From: CAWDVH01 sp963805705
GTDB lineage: Bacteria > Actinomycetota > Actinomycetes > Streptosporangiales > Streptosporangiaceae
DNA length: 64,000 nt
Assembly: GCA_963805705.1 (NCBI GenBank)
Contig: CAWDVH010000004.1
Coordinates: 310,001-374,000 of the forward strand
Reading direction: 5' to 3'
Below are positions 40,786 through 50,716 of this stretch, piece after piece (positions within the stretch are counted from its first letter, which is position 1; each line of letters opens with the position of its first letter). Both the position numbers and the translations under genes were made by a program. The notes beneath the pieces are model-generated. The model was given only the letters and a program-made list of their open reading frames with translations. It had not been told where the DNA came from and made no database searches.

Positions 40786-41607
40786 ATGAGCCGCATGCGC
40801 GGCGTCGACTTTCAGGGCCAGGCAGTGATCGTCACGGGCGGCACCCGTGGCATCGGGGCTGGTATCGCGCGCGCGTTCCTGCTGGCGGGCGCGCAGGTCC
40901 TGGTCTGCGGCCGGACCGAGCCCGAATCCGGGCCTGAGTCCGGGCCTGAGTCCGGGCGCGGGCCTGCGGCCGCCTTCACCCGTGCGGACGTACGGGATCC
41001 CGATCAGGCCAGGGCGCTTATCCGGACGGCCATCGGGCTTTTCGGCCGGGTCGATGTCCTGGTCAGCAACGCGGGCGGATCCCCGCCTGCGCCTGCCGCC
41101 ACCGCGTCCCCGAGATTTCACGCGAAGGTCATCGAGCTGAACCTGATCGCGCCGCTGCACGTCGCCCAGGCCGCCAACGAGGTGATGCAGGACCAGCCGG
41201 CCGGCGGGTCGATCCTCATGATCGGCAGCGTCAGCGGCACCCGGCCGTCGCCGGGGACCGCCGCCTACGGGGCGGCCAAGGCCGGCCTGCACCACCTGGC
41301 CACCAGCCTCGCCGTGGAGTGGGCGCCGAAGGTCCGGGTCAATAGCGTGGTGCCCGGCCTGGTCACGACCGAGTCCGCCGCCGCTCACTATGGCGATCCG
41401 CCTGCCGCGGGCCACGGCGCCGCGGCCGGGATGGCCGCCGCGGCGCGTACCGTACCGCTCGGGCGGATGGCCACGCCCGATGACATCGCGGCCGCCTGCC
41501 TGTTCCTGGCCTCCCCGCTGGCGTCCTACATCAGCGGAGCGGCCCTGACCCTGCATGGCGGCGGCGAGCGGCCGGCGTTCCTGGCCGGTGCGGACGGTTC
41601 GGTGTAG
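40786..41607 (+). CDS. SDR-family oxidoreductase (Rv3549c-like position)
   Basis: SDR of 273 residues: V-T-G-G-T-R-G-I-G-A-G-I cofactor motif, S-N-A-G-G, I-G-S-V-S-G-T and Y-G-A-A-K catalytic residues. The short repeat E-S-G-P-E-S-G-P-E-S-G (from 12-base units at about 40922-40957) lies in the loop after the second strand and lengthens it. Rv3549c holds this place next to echA20 in M. tuberculosis and belongs to the KstR2 set. Two ATGs (40786, 40795) are possible; neither has a Shine-Dalgarno site, suggesting a leaderless mRNA starting just after the operator. Confidence 0.87.
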   Translation: MSRMRGVDFQGQAVIVTGGTRGIGAGIARAFLLAGAQVLVCGRTEPESGPESGPESGRGPAAAFTRADVRDPDQARALIRTAIGLFGRVDVLVSNAGGSPPAPAATASPRFHAKVIELNLIAPLHVAQAANEVMQDQPAGGSILMIGSVSGTRPSPGTAAYGAAKAGLHHLATSLAVEWAPKVRVNSVVPGLVTTESAAAHYGDPPAAGHGAAAGMAAAARTVPLGRMATPDDIAAACLFLASPLASYISGAALTLHGGGERPAFLAGADGSV

Positions 41608-41619
41608 ATTCCCAGCAAG

Positions 41620-41633
41620 TAGAACACGTTCTA
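41620..41633. promoter_or_regulatory. KstR-like operator before the aldehyde dehydrogenase
   Basis: TAGAACACGTTCTA fits all fixed positions of TnnAACnnGTTnnA with complementary arms. It ends 16 bases before the ATG at 41650 and 12 bases after the SDR stop, so it defines a separate promoter for the aldehyde dehydrogenase. Confidence 0.8.
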
Positions 41634-41649
41634 TTCAAGGGGTTTTGCG

Positions 41650-43158
<1,509 letters not shown>

Positions 43159-43248
43159 GCCGTCAGCACGGCCTGCGCCTGGTGGGGCGCGGCGGGAAGC
43201 CGCCCCGCCAGTATCTGCTGACCGCGTCGAGCGGGCCATAATGGAAGG

Positions 43249-43590
43249 GTGGACCAGGCCGTGCGCGATTACATCGACGCCATCGCCCCTGAGAACCGGC
43301 CTCTGTTCGACCGGCTCCACGGGCTGATCCTGGCTGCGTACCCTGACGCAACTGTGGCCCTGTCGTATCAGATTCCTGCCTATCAGGTCGGCAAGCGTCG
43401 CCTCTATGTCGGCGCGTGGAAGCACGGCGTGTCACTTTACGGCTGGCAGCAGGACCGTGACGCCGGCTTCACCTCCCGCCACCCCGCGCTGAGGACGAGC
43501 AAGGGAACCATCCAGCTGCGGCCCGAAGACGCGGCCGGCCTCCCCGATGCCGAGCTCCGCGACCTGGTCCGTGCCGCCCTGGACACCTGA
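43249..43590 (+). CDS. DUF1801-family protein
   Basis: Small protein (113 aa, GTG start) of the DUF1801/YdhG fold related to iron chaperones such as Fra. V-R-D-Y-I-D-A-I-A-P-E-N-R-P-L, V-A-L-S-Y-Q-I-P-A-Y-Q and K-G-T-I-Q-L-R are the three family segments. It has no signal peptide. A second family member, less similar, is at 59.6 kb. Function unknown; metal or ligand binding is possible. Confidence 0.83.
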   Translation: MDQAVRDYIDAIAPENRPLFDRLHGLILAAYPDATVALSYQIPAYQVGKRRLYVGAWKHGVSLYGWQQDRDAGFTSRHPALRTSKGTIQLRPEDAAGLPDAELRDLVRAALDT

Positions 43591-43644
43591 TCAGAACCGG
43601 GCCGCCCGGACCGCCTGCTGTACTCGAGGTCGACGGACAGCGCA

Positions 43645-44658
43645 CTAGCGCCGGCTGAGTGCGTCGGCGTTGTCCGGAAGCATCTCTGCTTCCGGTATCT
43701 CGCCAGCACCGGCAGAGGCCGGGGATGATGCGCTGCGGGATCGATGCAAGGTGATGACGACCGAGGCGAGGACGAGGGCAGCGCCGAGTCCTTCGCGCCA
43801 GGTGAACTGCTCGCCGAGGAACACGATCCCGGCCAGTACCGCGACGACCGGGTTGACGTAGGCGTAGGTGGAGACGGTGGTCACGGGCAGGTGGGACAGC
43901 GCGTAGCCGTAGGCGGTGAAGGCGAGGATGGAGCCGGGACCGATGAGGTAGGCCAGTGCGATCCAGGATGTGGCCGGTACCGAGGACCACTGGATGCCGG
44001 CGAACTCCCCGGAAACGGCGGCCACCGCGAGCAGTACCACGCCGCCGGCGAGCATCTCGATGGCGGCGGCCAGCATCGCATGGCTCGGCACAGCGAGCCG
44101 GTGGCTCAAGACTGACCCGAAGCCCCAGGCCGCTGCGGCGCCGAGCACGATGATCACGCCCGAGATGCGGCCCGATGCTGTGCCGCCGCCGACCAGGATG
44201 GCCACCCCGCCCAGTCCCGTCACCAGGCCGGCCGCTGAGCGTATGGTGACGCGCTGATGCTGCATGGGCCAGGCAAACAGGATCATCCAGAGCGGCACCG
44301 TAGCCACGAGAACGGCGGCAAAGCCCGAAGGCAGCGTCGTCTCCCCGACGGATACGCCGCCGTTGCCCGCGAAGAGCAGCAGGATGCCGATGACAGCGCC
44401 GGCGACCCAGGCCCTGGCACCTGGCTTCGCCCTGCCCCCGGCCGATCCGCGGCGGCTGGCCGTCGCGCGCAAGGCGATGGGGTAGAGCAGCGCGCCTGCT
44501 ATCACATACCGGATGCCGGCCAGGAACAACGGCGGCAGGTGCCCGACCCCGACGCGGATGGCCAGGTAGGTCGATCCCCACACCAGGTAGACGACGCCCA
44601 GCGCGATCCAGCTCAGAACCCGGCTACGGGTGCCGGCTGCGGTGCCGTTGTTGGTCAT
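43645..44658 (-). CDS. EamA-family (DMT) permease
   Basis: Drug/metabolite transporter with two EamA repeats and about ten helices. A-L-G-V-V-Y-L-V-W-G-S-T-Y-L-A-I-R is the first helix signature, and the second repeat starts near G-V-I-I-V-L-G-A-A-A-A-W-G-F-G. Length from the ATG at 44658 is 337 residues; GAGGATGAGG lies just upstream. The group includes YedA-like exporters of amino acids or metabolites. It is divergent from the GlxA-type regulator at 44729, its probable controller. The C-terminal 30 residues are polar. Confidence 0.88.
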   Translation of the reverse strand: MTNNGTAAGTRSRVLSWIALGVVYLVWGSTYLAIRVGVGHLPPLFLAGIRYVIAGALLYPIALRATASRRGSAGGRAKPGARAWVAGAVIGILLLFAGNGGVSVGETTLPSGFAAVLVATVPLWMILFAWPMQHQRVTIRSAAGLVTGLGGVAILVGGGTASGRISGVIIVLGAAAAWGFGSVLSHRLAVPSHAMLAAAIEMLAGGVVLLAVAAVSGEFAGIQWSSVPATSWIALAYLIGPGSILAFTAYGYALSHLPVTTVSTYAYVNPVVAVLAGIVFLGEQFTWREGLGAALVLASVVITLHRSRSASSPASAGAGEIPEAEMLPDNADALSRR

Positions 44659-44728
44659 GTCCTCATCCTCGCCTGCCCGCGCCGGCGCCGCGAGTGGCAG
44701 AATCGACAACTTAGGATAGATTACTGCC

Positions 44729-45685
44729 ATGCATCGAATTGCTATCCCCGTCACCCCGGGCTTGGCGATGTTCGAGCTGGCCATCCCGTGCGAGGTCTTC
44801 GAACCCGGCAGGCCGGACTTCCCCGTGCCCTGGTGGTACGAGCTGCAGTTGTGCGCGGTCCAGGACGGTCCGGTCCGCACCGCCGAGGGGCTGCTCTTCG
44901 ACAGTTCGCTCGGGCTGGATGAGCTGGTCAAGGCGGACACAGTGATCATTCCCGGCTGCGCCGACCGGCAGGACGATCCGCCTGAGGCGCTCCTGCGGGC
45001 CCTGCGCGCCGCCTACGACCGTGGTGCGCGGATTGCCTCCATCTGTACCGGCGCCTTCATCCTCGCCGCCGCCGGGCTGCTGGACGGCCGCACCGTCACG
45101 ACCCACTGGATGCACGCCGGTGAGCTCACCCGGCGGTGGCCAGCCGTCCGGGTCGAGCCCAACGTGCTCTACACCGACGATGGCCAGATCCTCACCTCCG
45201 CCGGAGCAGCAGCCGGACTGGACCTGTGCCTGCACATCGTCTGCAGTGACCACGGGACCAGGATCGCGAACACTCTCGCCCGGCGTCTGGTCATCCCGCC
45301 GCACCGAGAAGGCGGGCAGGCCCAGTACATCGAGCAGCCGCTGCCCGCCAGCGGCTCCCAGGGCCTCGCCTCATCGCTGGACTGGGCCAGGGAGAACCTC
45401 GAGCTGCCGCTGACGGTCGAGGACCTCGCCCGCCAGGCCATGATGAGCCCCCGCACCTACGCCAGGCGATTCCGCGAGACGACGGGCACCACGCCACTGC
45501 AATGGCTGTGCGCCGAGCGAGTCCGCCGCGCGCAAGACCTGCTCGAGAACACCGACGACACCATCGAGCGCATCGCGACCCGGTGCGGCTTCGGATCCGC
45601 GCACCAGATGCGCACGCACTTCACCCGGATCAACCACGTGACCCCGCACGCGTACCAGCGAACCTTCCGGTCCCGCGCCGCCTGA
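44729..45685 (+). CDS. GlxA-type AraC regulator (DJ-1/PfpI + AraC HTH)
   Basis: Transcriptional regulator of 318 residues. The N-terminal DJ-1/PfpI-like domain (1-180) holds A-S-I-C-T-G-A-F-I-L-A-A-A-G-L-L, the nucleophile-elbow position in its enzymatic relatives, followed by T-T-H-W. The C-terminal AraC domain (about 215-315) has two HTHs, with M-M-S-P-R-T-Y-A-R-R-F and I-A-T-R-C-G-F-G-S-A-H-Q-M-R. It is divergent from the EamA permease across 70 bases and probably senses a small metabolite controlling that exporter. Confidence 0.9.
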   Translation: MHRIAIPVTPGLAMFELAIPCEVFEPGRPDFPVPWWYELQLCAVQDGPVRTAEGLLFDSSLGLDELVKADTVIIPGCADRQDDPPEALLRALRAAYDRGARIASICTGAFILAAAGLLDGRTVTTHWMHAGELTRRWPAVRVEPNVLYTDDGQILTSAGAAAGLDLCLHIVCSDHGTRIANTLARRLVIPPHREGGQAQYIEQPLPASGSQGLASSLDWARENLELPLTVEDLARQAMMSPRTYARRFRETTGTTPLQWLCAERVRRAQDLLENTDDTIERIATRCGFGSAHQMRTHFTRINHVTPHAYQRTFRSRAA

Positions 45686-45768
45686 GACCGCCGCCGCCTG
45701 AGACCGCGCGCCTACGACCAGTCTGTATTGGTTGCCCTGATCCCCGCGGGCCAGGCGGCCCGGCAGGA

Positions 45769-46378
45769 TCACTCGTCCAGGATGGGAAAGGCTTCCCCGC
45801 GCAGCGTCTCGAGTCGTTGCCGGACCGCGGCCCGTCCGCGCTCTGGTGCCTTCGGGTCATGGCAGAGGCGGAACACATGTCCGCCGGCATTAAGCAGGGC
45901 CGGGATCTCGAACGCGAGCTGCGCAGGATCGCAGGGCACGAGCTGCCTCAGCTCGACGGCGGTCGCGATCAGCCCCTCGAGCCGCCGCACCCAGCCGCCA
46001 AACGTGCGCTCGACCGCGTCGCGGACCGGTCCGCTCCGGGAGCCGTACTCGTGGAAAACGGTGACCCAGAAGTCCCCGCCATGCAGTCCCGTATCGGCGC
46101 TGTAGGAGACCAGCGTCCTGCACATGGCCCACAGACGGGGCACCCCGTCCGGCTCCGCGCCTGGCCGGCTGGATCACCTCCCGGACGAACACCGCGCGGG
46201 CGTACCGGATCGTCTCCAGCTGCAGCGCCTGCTTCGAGCCGAAGTGCCCGTATACCCCGGCCTTGCTCATGGCCAGCCCCTCGGCGAGCTGCCCGATCGT
46301 CACCGACTCCAGGCCGTACAGGCCGCCCATCTGGTAGGCGCGCTCCAGGATGCGCCGCTTGCTCGTGCCGGTTTCCAC
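45769..46378 (-). pseudogene. TetR-family regulator, frameshifted near 46155
   Basis: TetR/AcrR regulator broken into two frames. The N-terminus (from ATG 46378) is a clean HTH: S-K-R-R-I-L-E-R-A-Y, E-S-V-T-I-G-Q-L-A-E-G-L-A-M-S-K-A-G-V-Y-G-H-F-G-S-K. After V-I-Q-P-A-R-R-G-A the frame becomes Arg-rich. The neighbouring frame carries on with P-R-L-W-A-M-C-R-T-L-V-S-Y and a normal ligand-binding domain ending F-P-I-L-D-E at 45769. One extra G in GCGCGGAGCC (46155/46156) accounts for it. The gap to the divergent gene holds two copies of a palindromic motif, so the regulator was, or is, functional. Confidence 0.85.
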
Positions 46379-46393
46379 CCGTGAACTCTATCG

Positions 46394-46430
46394 TTACGAA
46401 CGATCGTATGGTAACTTACGAACGATCGTA
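46394..46430. promoter_or_regulatory. Tandem TetR-type operator
   Basis: TTACGAACGATCGTA occurs at 46394-46408 and again at 46416-46430, start to start 22 bases (two helical turns). Each holds the palindrome ACGATCGT. They fill the 73-base gap between the TetR gene and the divergent SnoaL-fusion gene and are its most likely operators. Confidence 0.75.
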
Positions 46431-46451
46431 CGGCAACGAAGGGAGCCTGAG

Positions 46452-47342
46452 ATGCCCGCGCTAACCTTCACCCGGGCCGCCGCGCCATATTTCGAGGCAT
46501 GGAACGCGCACGACGCCGAGGCCGTGACCGCGGCCCTGGCCGATGGCGGCACCTACGCTGACCCGACCACTGAATCTCCGCTCGCCGGGCCCGCGCTGGC
46601 CGGGCACGTCCGCGCCCTGTGCGCCGCGTTCCCTGACCTGAATTTCGAGGTTGTGAGCTCCCAGCCCGCCGATGCCGGCGCGGACGGCACCCTGGTGGTC
46701 CAGTGGCTGATGCGCGGCACCAATACCGGGTCGCTGCGCGGGCTGTTCCCGACCGGGCGCACGGTGGCGCTGCCCGGCGTGGACGTCATCACGATCTCCG
46801 GCGGCCAGATCAGGTCGGTCGAGGGCTACTTCGACCGGCAGGCGATGGCTGAGCAGCTCGGCCTTCAGGTCATCGTGCAGCCGCATGCCATGGGGCCGTT
46901 CGAATGGGGCTACGCCGTCCGGGCTTCCGGTGACAGCCAGAAGGTTCCCGGCGCGGTGAGCGTGACCTGGGTTGACACCAGCTCCGCCGACGAAGCCGAC
47001 CAGGTCAGGGAGATAGTGCGCCCGCTCGCGGCCGAGCTGACTAAGACGCCCGGCTTCATCAGCTGGCTGGGGATCGTGATCGCCAGCCGGCTGTACACGC
47101 TCACGGCGTGGGAGAGCGCGGACGCCGTCCAGGAGATCATGCGGAACCCCCGGCACCAGGGCGCGGTCAAGAGGTTCTTCAGCGAGGGGTTCTGCACGGC
47201 CGGCACTACCGGAGTCTGGATCCCGCATCACCTCAACCCGATCCGGGCCCGCTGCGCCTCCTGCGGCGGCCTCTGCGAGCTGACGTCCGAGACCGGGGGA
47301 ACCTGCGCCTGCGGTCAGCCGCTGCCGCAGGTGCACTGGTGA
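46452..47342 (+). CDS. SnoaL-like + ABM-like fusion with C-terminal zinc-ribbon motif
   Basis: A 296-residue three-part protein. Residues 1-130 are a SnoaL/polyketide-cyclase-like domain (A-W-N-A-H-D-A-E-A-V-T, R-G-T-N-T-G-S-L-R-G-L-F-P-T-G-R and G-Y-F-D-R-Q). Residues about 145-240 resemble an antibiotic-biosynthesis-monooxygenase (ABM) ferredoxin fold (T-P-G-F-I-S-W-L-G, T-A-W-E-S-A-D-A-V). The end is Cys-rich: R-C-A-S-C-G-G-L-C-E and C-A-C-G-Q-P, five Cys that could bind zinc. GGGAG precedes the ATG at 46452. Under control of the divergent TetR. A role in handling a hydrophobic or quinone-like compound is inference. Confidence 0.78.
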   Translation: MPALTFTRAAAPYFEAWNAHDAEAVTAALADGGTYADPTTESPLAGPALAGHVRALCAAFPDLNFEVVSSQPADAGADGTLVVQWLMRGTNTGSLRGLFPTGRTVALPGVDVITISGGQIRSVEGYFDRQAMAEQLGLQVIVQPHAMGPFEWGYAVRASGDSQKVPGAVSVTWVDTSSADEADQVREIVRPLAAELTKTPGFISWLGIVIASRLYTLTAWESADAVQEIMRNPRHQGAVKRFFSEGFCTAGTTGVWIPHHLNPIRARCASCGGLCELTSETGGTCACGQPLPQVHW

Positions 47343-47451
47343 GCCCGGCGGCCGCGGCAGTTCCCGATGATCCTGGCCGCCCCGTCCGCTGTCCTCATGC
47401 CGCGGGCGCGGTGAAGGCCGGGCGGCTGGCCCTAGCCCGGCCGTGGCGGCG

Positions 47452-47691
47452 TTAGCTCGAAGTGGGCTGGGGGGCTGGGTTCGGGTCGGGGGGGGACGGG
47501 GTGGCGGGGGGACGGCCGCGGGGGCGCATCTGCCTGGCGTGGCTGGGCAGCCGGCCGGCGTCGGCCAGGGCGCGGCGGAGCAGGAACTCGATCTGGGCGT
47601 TAGTGCTGCGCAGTTCATCGCTGGCCCAGCGAGCGAGGGCGTCGTGGACGGCGGGGTCGAGGCGCAGCAGGACGCTCTTGCGTTCGGTCAC
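47452..47691 (-). CDS. Ribbon-helix-helix DNA-binding protein
   Basis: A 79-residue Arc/MetJ-type protein. R-K-S-V-L-L-R-L-D-P-A-V-H-D-A-L-A-R-W-A is the DNA-contacting strand and first helix; S-T-N-A-Q-I-E-F-L-L-R-R-A-L the second helix. A Pro/Arg-rich tail follows. It begins 49 bases after the SPFH gene stop on the same strand; this SPFH plus RHH pairing recurs in Streptomyces as I remember. No toxin gene is adjacent, so an autoregulator of the pair is more likely than an antitoxin. Confidence 0.85.
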   Translation of the reverse strand: MTERKSVLLRLDPAVHDALARWASDELRSTNAQIEFLLRRALADAGRLPSHARQMRPRGRPPATPSPPDPNPAPQPTSS

Positions 47692-47740
47692 CGGGGTTCC
47701 GTGGCGGTGGTCGGCTGGATGGCTGTGGCCTGCGCGGGGG

Positions 47741-48703
47741 TCACTGGTAGAGGGTGCCGGTGTTAACGACAGGCTGGGTGGCCTGCTCGCTGCACAGGAC
47801 GACGAGCAGGTTGGAGACCATGGTGGCCTTGCGTTCCTCGTCCAGCTCGACGACGCCCTCTTCCTGCAGCCGCTGCAGGGCGAGCTGGACCATGCCGACC
47901 GCGCCTTCGACGATCCGCTGCCGGGCGCCGACCACGGCGCTGGCCTGCTGCTGGCGCAGCATGGCCTGGGCGATCTCCGGGGCGTACGACAGCCGGGTCA
48001 GCCGGGACTCGATGATGTGGACCCCGGCGGGGATGACACGGGCGGCGATCTCGGTAGACAGCTTGCCGGTGATCTCCTCGGCGTTGTCGCGCAGCGACAG
48101 CGCGCCGCTGCCGCGGTTGTCGTAGGGGTAGCTGGAGGCAATGTGCCGGACGGCGGTCTCGGTCTGGATGGTGACGAACTGGGTGAAGTCGTCAACGGAG
48201 TAGACGGCGCTGGCGGTGTCGGCGACCTGCCAGACGACCACGGCGGCGATCTCGATCGGGTTGCCGTCGGCGTCGTTGACTTTGGCCTGCGTGGATTCCT
48301 GGTTGCGGATCCTGGTCGACACCACGACCCGGCGGGTGAACGGGTTCACCCACTGCAGCCCCGACTCGCGGATGGTGCCGCGGTAGCGGCCGAACAGCTG
48401 CACGACGCGCGCCTGGCCGGGCACGACCGAGGTCAGGCCCCGCAGCGCCAGCCCGGCGGCCAGGAACACCAGGACGCACGCCAGTGCCAGCACCGTGGCC
48501 GCGGCGTCATGCTGGTGACCCGCCGCCACGGCCAGTGCCACGCCGCCCAGCAGCAGCACGATCCCCGCCACCAGCATCCGCAGCCCCGGCACGAACCGTG
48601 CTACCCGCTCGGTGACCGGCGGGCCCGGCACTCCAGGGCCCCCGCCCGCTGCATCCTCGGTAGCCATGCGCGGGCCTGCGGCCGTTGCGTTCTGGGTAGC
48701 CAT
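47741..48703 (-). CDS. SPFH/Band 7 (flotillin/stomatin-like) membrane protein
   Basis: Membrane scaffold protein of 320 residues. A Gly/Pro/Ala-rich N-terminus is followed by two hydrophobic helices (about 40-90), then the SPFH domain (V-V-P-G-Q-A-R-V-V-Q-L-F-G-R-Y, V-N-P-F-T-R-R-V-V-V-S-T-R-I) and a helical tail with M-L-R-Q-Q-Q-A-S-A-V-V-G-A-R. Such proteins oligomerise and organise membrane microdomains or regulate membrane proteases. GGAGGAGG lies before the ATG. The downstream RHH gene probably shares its mRNA. Confidence 0.9.
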   Translation of the reverse strand: MATQNATAAGPRMATEDAAGGGPGVPGPPVTERVARFVPGLRMLVAGIVLLLGGVALAVAAGHQHDAAATVLALACVLVFLAAGLALRGLTSVVPGQARVVQLFGRYRGTIRESGLQWVNPFTRRVVVSTRIRNQESTQAKVNDADGNPIEIAAVVVWQVADTASAVYSVDDFTQFVTIQTETAVRHIASSYPYDNRGSGALSLRDNAEEITGKLSTEIAARVIPAGVHIIESRLTRLSYAPEIAQAMLRQQQASAVVGARQRIVEGAVGMVQLALQRLQEEGVVELDEERKATMVSNLLVVLCSEQATQPVVNTGTLYQ

Positions 48704-48713
48704 CTGGCGCCTC

Positions 48714-48769
48714 CTCCGGTTGACGGGCTCCGGTTGACGGGCTCCGGCTGACGGGCTCCGCTTGACGGG
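48714..48769. repeat. 14-bp tandem repeat, four copies, upstream of the SPFH gene
   Basis: CTCCGGTTGACGGG repeats at 48714-48727 and 48728-48741, with one-base variants at 48742-48755 and 48756-48769. It occupies the SPFH promoter or leader directly upstream of the ribosome site. Each unit carries TTGAC, a possible -35-like word on the plus strand, but that may be chance. Confidence 0.92.
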
Positions 48770-48883
48770 CCTGATAACACGTGCTTAGCATACTGATATC
48801 TATTTTCTTTGGCAAGGGCCGCACCGCTGGCCCGACCGGACCACCACGCCCGGCCGTGTCTGACGACGCAGGAGATGAGTCAG

Positions 48884-50560
48884 ATGAGGTATTTCGTGAA
48901 GCGGACCGGAGCTGGCGTGGCTTTGCTGGCGGCCGCGAGCCTGGCCGTCGGCGGCTGCGCGAGCAGTAAGAGCAGCTCGAGCGTGGCGAGCTGCTTCGCT
49001 AAGCCCGCGGCCGCGGGCCAGGCCGGGAGCGTGCCGAGCAGCTCGCCCAATCCGGCGGTCGCGGCGGGCTGGACGCTTCCGGGCGGCAACCTGCAGAACA
49101 CGCGGGATGTCGCCAGCGCGATCACCAGCTCGAATGTGTCGACGCTGGGAGTGGCGTGGTGCGTGCCGGTCGAGTCGACGGGGGCAACCCGTGCCGCTGG
49201 CCTGGCGAATGGCTACGTGACGACGCCGGTCGTGGTGAATGGCGTGGTGTACACCCAGGATCAAGAGTCGAACGTGATGGCCATCAGGCTCGCCACCGGC
49301 AAGGTCTTGTGGACGCACAACTACAACTCACTGAACGGCGGCCCGGACGGCGTCAATGTCGTCGGCGGAACCGTGTACGCAGCGACGGACAAAGCCGCGG
49401 TCGCCCTGGATGCGGCGACCGGCCGGCAGCTATGGAGCCGGACCCTGATCGGCAACGACCTCGAGGGCATCGACATGGCCCCCGGCTACAACGACGGCAC
49501 CGTGTACGTCTCGACGGTCCCGGTCAATCCGAATAAGGGCGAGTACCTGGGCGGCGCCAAGGCCACGCTGTGGGCGCTGAACGCCGCCACGGGCGCGCCG
49601 GAATGGTCCTGGGACCAGGTGCAGAACCTGTGGGGGAATCCGGGCATTAACTCCGGGGGCGGCCTGTGGGATCCGCCGTCGTTCGATGCCCAGGGCAACC
49701 TCTACATCGGAATATCGAACCCCGGCCCGATCGGCCAGACCGGATGGCCCAAGGGCTATCCGTGGGGGACTAGCCGGCCAGGCCCGGACCTGTACACCGA
49801 CTCGGTCGTCAAGCTGAGCCCGGCCGGCAAGCTGCTGTGGTACTACCAGCTCACCCCGCACGACGTGTTCGACTGGGACCTGCAGAACTCGCCGGTGCTG
49901 ACCACCGCGCACGGGCAGCCGGTGGTGATCGACGGCGGTAAGGCCGGCATCCTGATCGAGCTCAGCGCGCGGACCGGCAGGCTGCTGTGGAAGCTTCCGG
50001 TCGGCGTGCACAGGGGACCCGGCGACGCCGGGCTGCTGACCGAGCACGCCACGCCGGCCTCGCACATCTCGCTGCCGGTCAACTTCACCCTCGAGCCCGG
50101 TGTGTTCGGCGGCGTCGAGTCCCAGCTGGCGACCAACGGCTCGACGACGTTCGCCGCCGTCAACAACCTCGCCGTGCCGCTCTCGGAGCTGGGCGTGTCG
50201 GAGACCACTAAGGCATTCGACGCCTCTATCCCCCAGGCAACCGGCGAGATGGTTGCCGTCAGCCAGGACACCGGGAAGATCGAATGGGACGACAAGCTCC
50301 CCTCGACGCCCTACGGCGCCGCCGCGGTGACCGGCAACGTCGTCTTCACCACCACCTACAGCGGTCACCTGTACGCATTCAACGCCACCACCGGCGCGAT
50401 CCTGCTGAACACGCCGCTGTCCGCCGGCTCGAACGCGCCCGTCACCATCGACGGTGACTACGCCATCACCGGAGCAGCCGTGCCGCTATCGGGCCGGGCG
50501 CTGATCATCGCCTACAAGCTCGGAGCCCAGGGCAAGCTCCCCCACACAGTGGGCTCGTAG
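48884..50560 (+). CDS. PQQ-repeat beta-propeller lipoprotein
   Basis: Secreted lipoprotein of 558 residues. Signal peptide M-R-Y-F-V-K-R-T-G-A-G-V with a lipobox L-A-V-G-G-C-A. The body has about eight propeller blades with W-type PQQ motifs (A-T-G-K-V-L-W-T, A-T-G-R-Q-L-W-S, A-G-K-L-L-W-Y-Y, T-G-R-L-L-W-K). Segments T-P-H-D-V-F-D-W-D and G-L-W-D-P-P-S-F resemble quinoprotein alcohol dehydrogenases, but the vicinal Cys pair of that family is absent, so PQQ binding is uncertain. The ATG at 48884 is preferred since AGGAG lies nine bases upstream; the earlier ATG at 48875 touches it. Confidence 0.87.
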   Translation: MRYFVKRTGAGVALLAAASLAVGGCASSKSSSSVASCFAKPAAAGQAGSVPSSSPNPAVAAGWTLPGGNLQNTRDVASAITSSNVSTLGVAWCVPVESTGATRAAGLANGYVTTPVVVNGVVYTQDQESNVMAIRLATGKVLWTHNYNSLNGGPDGVNVVGGTVYAATDKAAVALDAATGRQLWSRTLIGNDLEGIDMAPGYNDGTVYVSTVPVNPNKGEYLGGAKATLWALNAATGAPEWSWDQVQNLWGNPGINSGGGLWDPPSFDAQGNLYIGISNPGPIGQTGWPKGYPWGTSRPGPDLYTDSVVKLSPAGKLLWYYQLTPHDVFDWDLQNSPVLTTAHGQPVVIDGGKAGILIELSARTGRLLWKLPVGVHRGPGDAGLLTEHATPASHISLPVNFTLEPGVFGGVESQLATNGSTTFAAVNNLAVPLSELGVSETTKAFDASIPQATGEMVAVSQDTGKIEWDDKLPSTPYGAAAVTGNVVFTTTYSGHLYAFNATTGAILLNTPLSAGSNAPVTIDGDYAITGAAVPLSGRALIIAYKLGAQGKLPHTVGS

Positions 50561-50716
50561 CCGGTCGCCGGGCATGGCCTGGATGCCCGGGCTGGCCGGT
50601 CCGGCCGCTCATAGTGCACGGCCTGACGGGTCACGGGCGGCAGGGACCGTCACCAGGAAGTGTGATGCCGGCGCTGGGCGGGGTACGGTCAGCTACCTGG
50701 CTGAGCGGAGGGTTCC

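Noticed and set aside
47452..47691. Toxin-antitoxin antitoxin
   Set aside because: No toxin-sized gene of a known toxin family adjoins; the neighbour is the SPFH gene.
48773..48786. GATAACACGTGCTT upstream of the SPFH and PQQ-like genes as an eighth KstR-like box
   Set aside because: It breaks the GTT half-site and the last base, and neither neighbour has a steroid link; likely chance.
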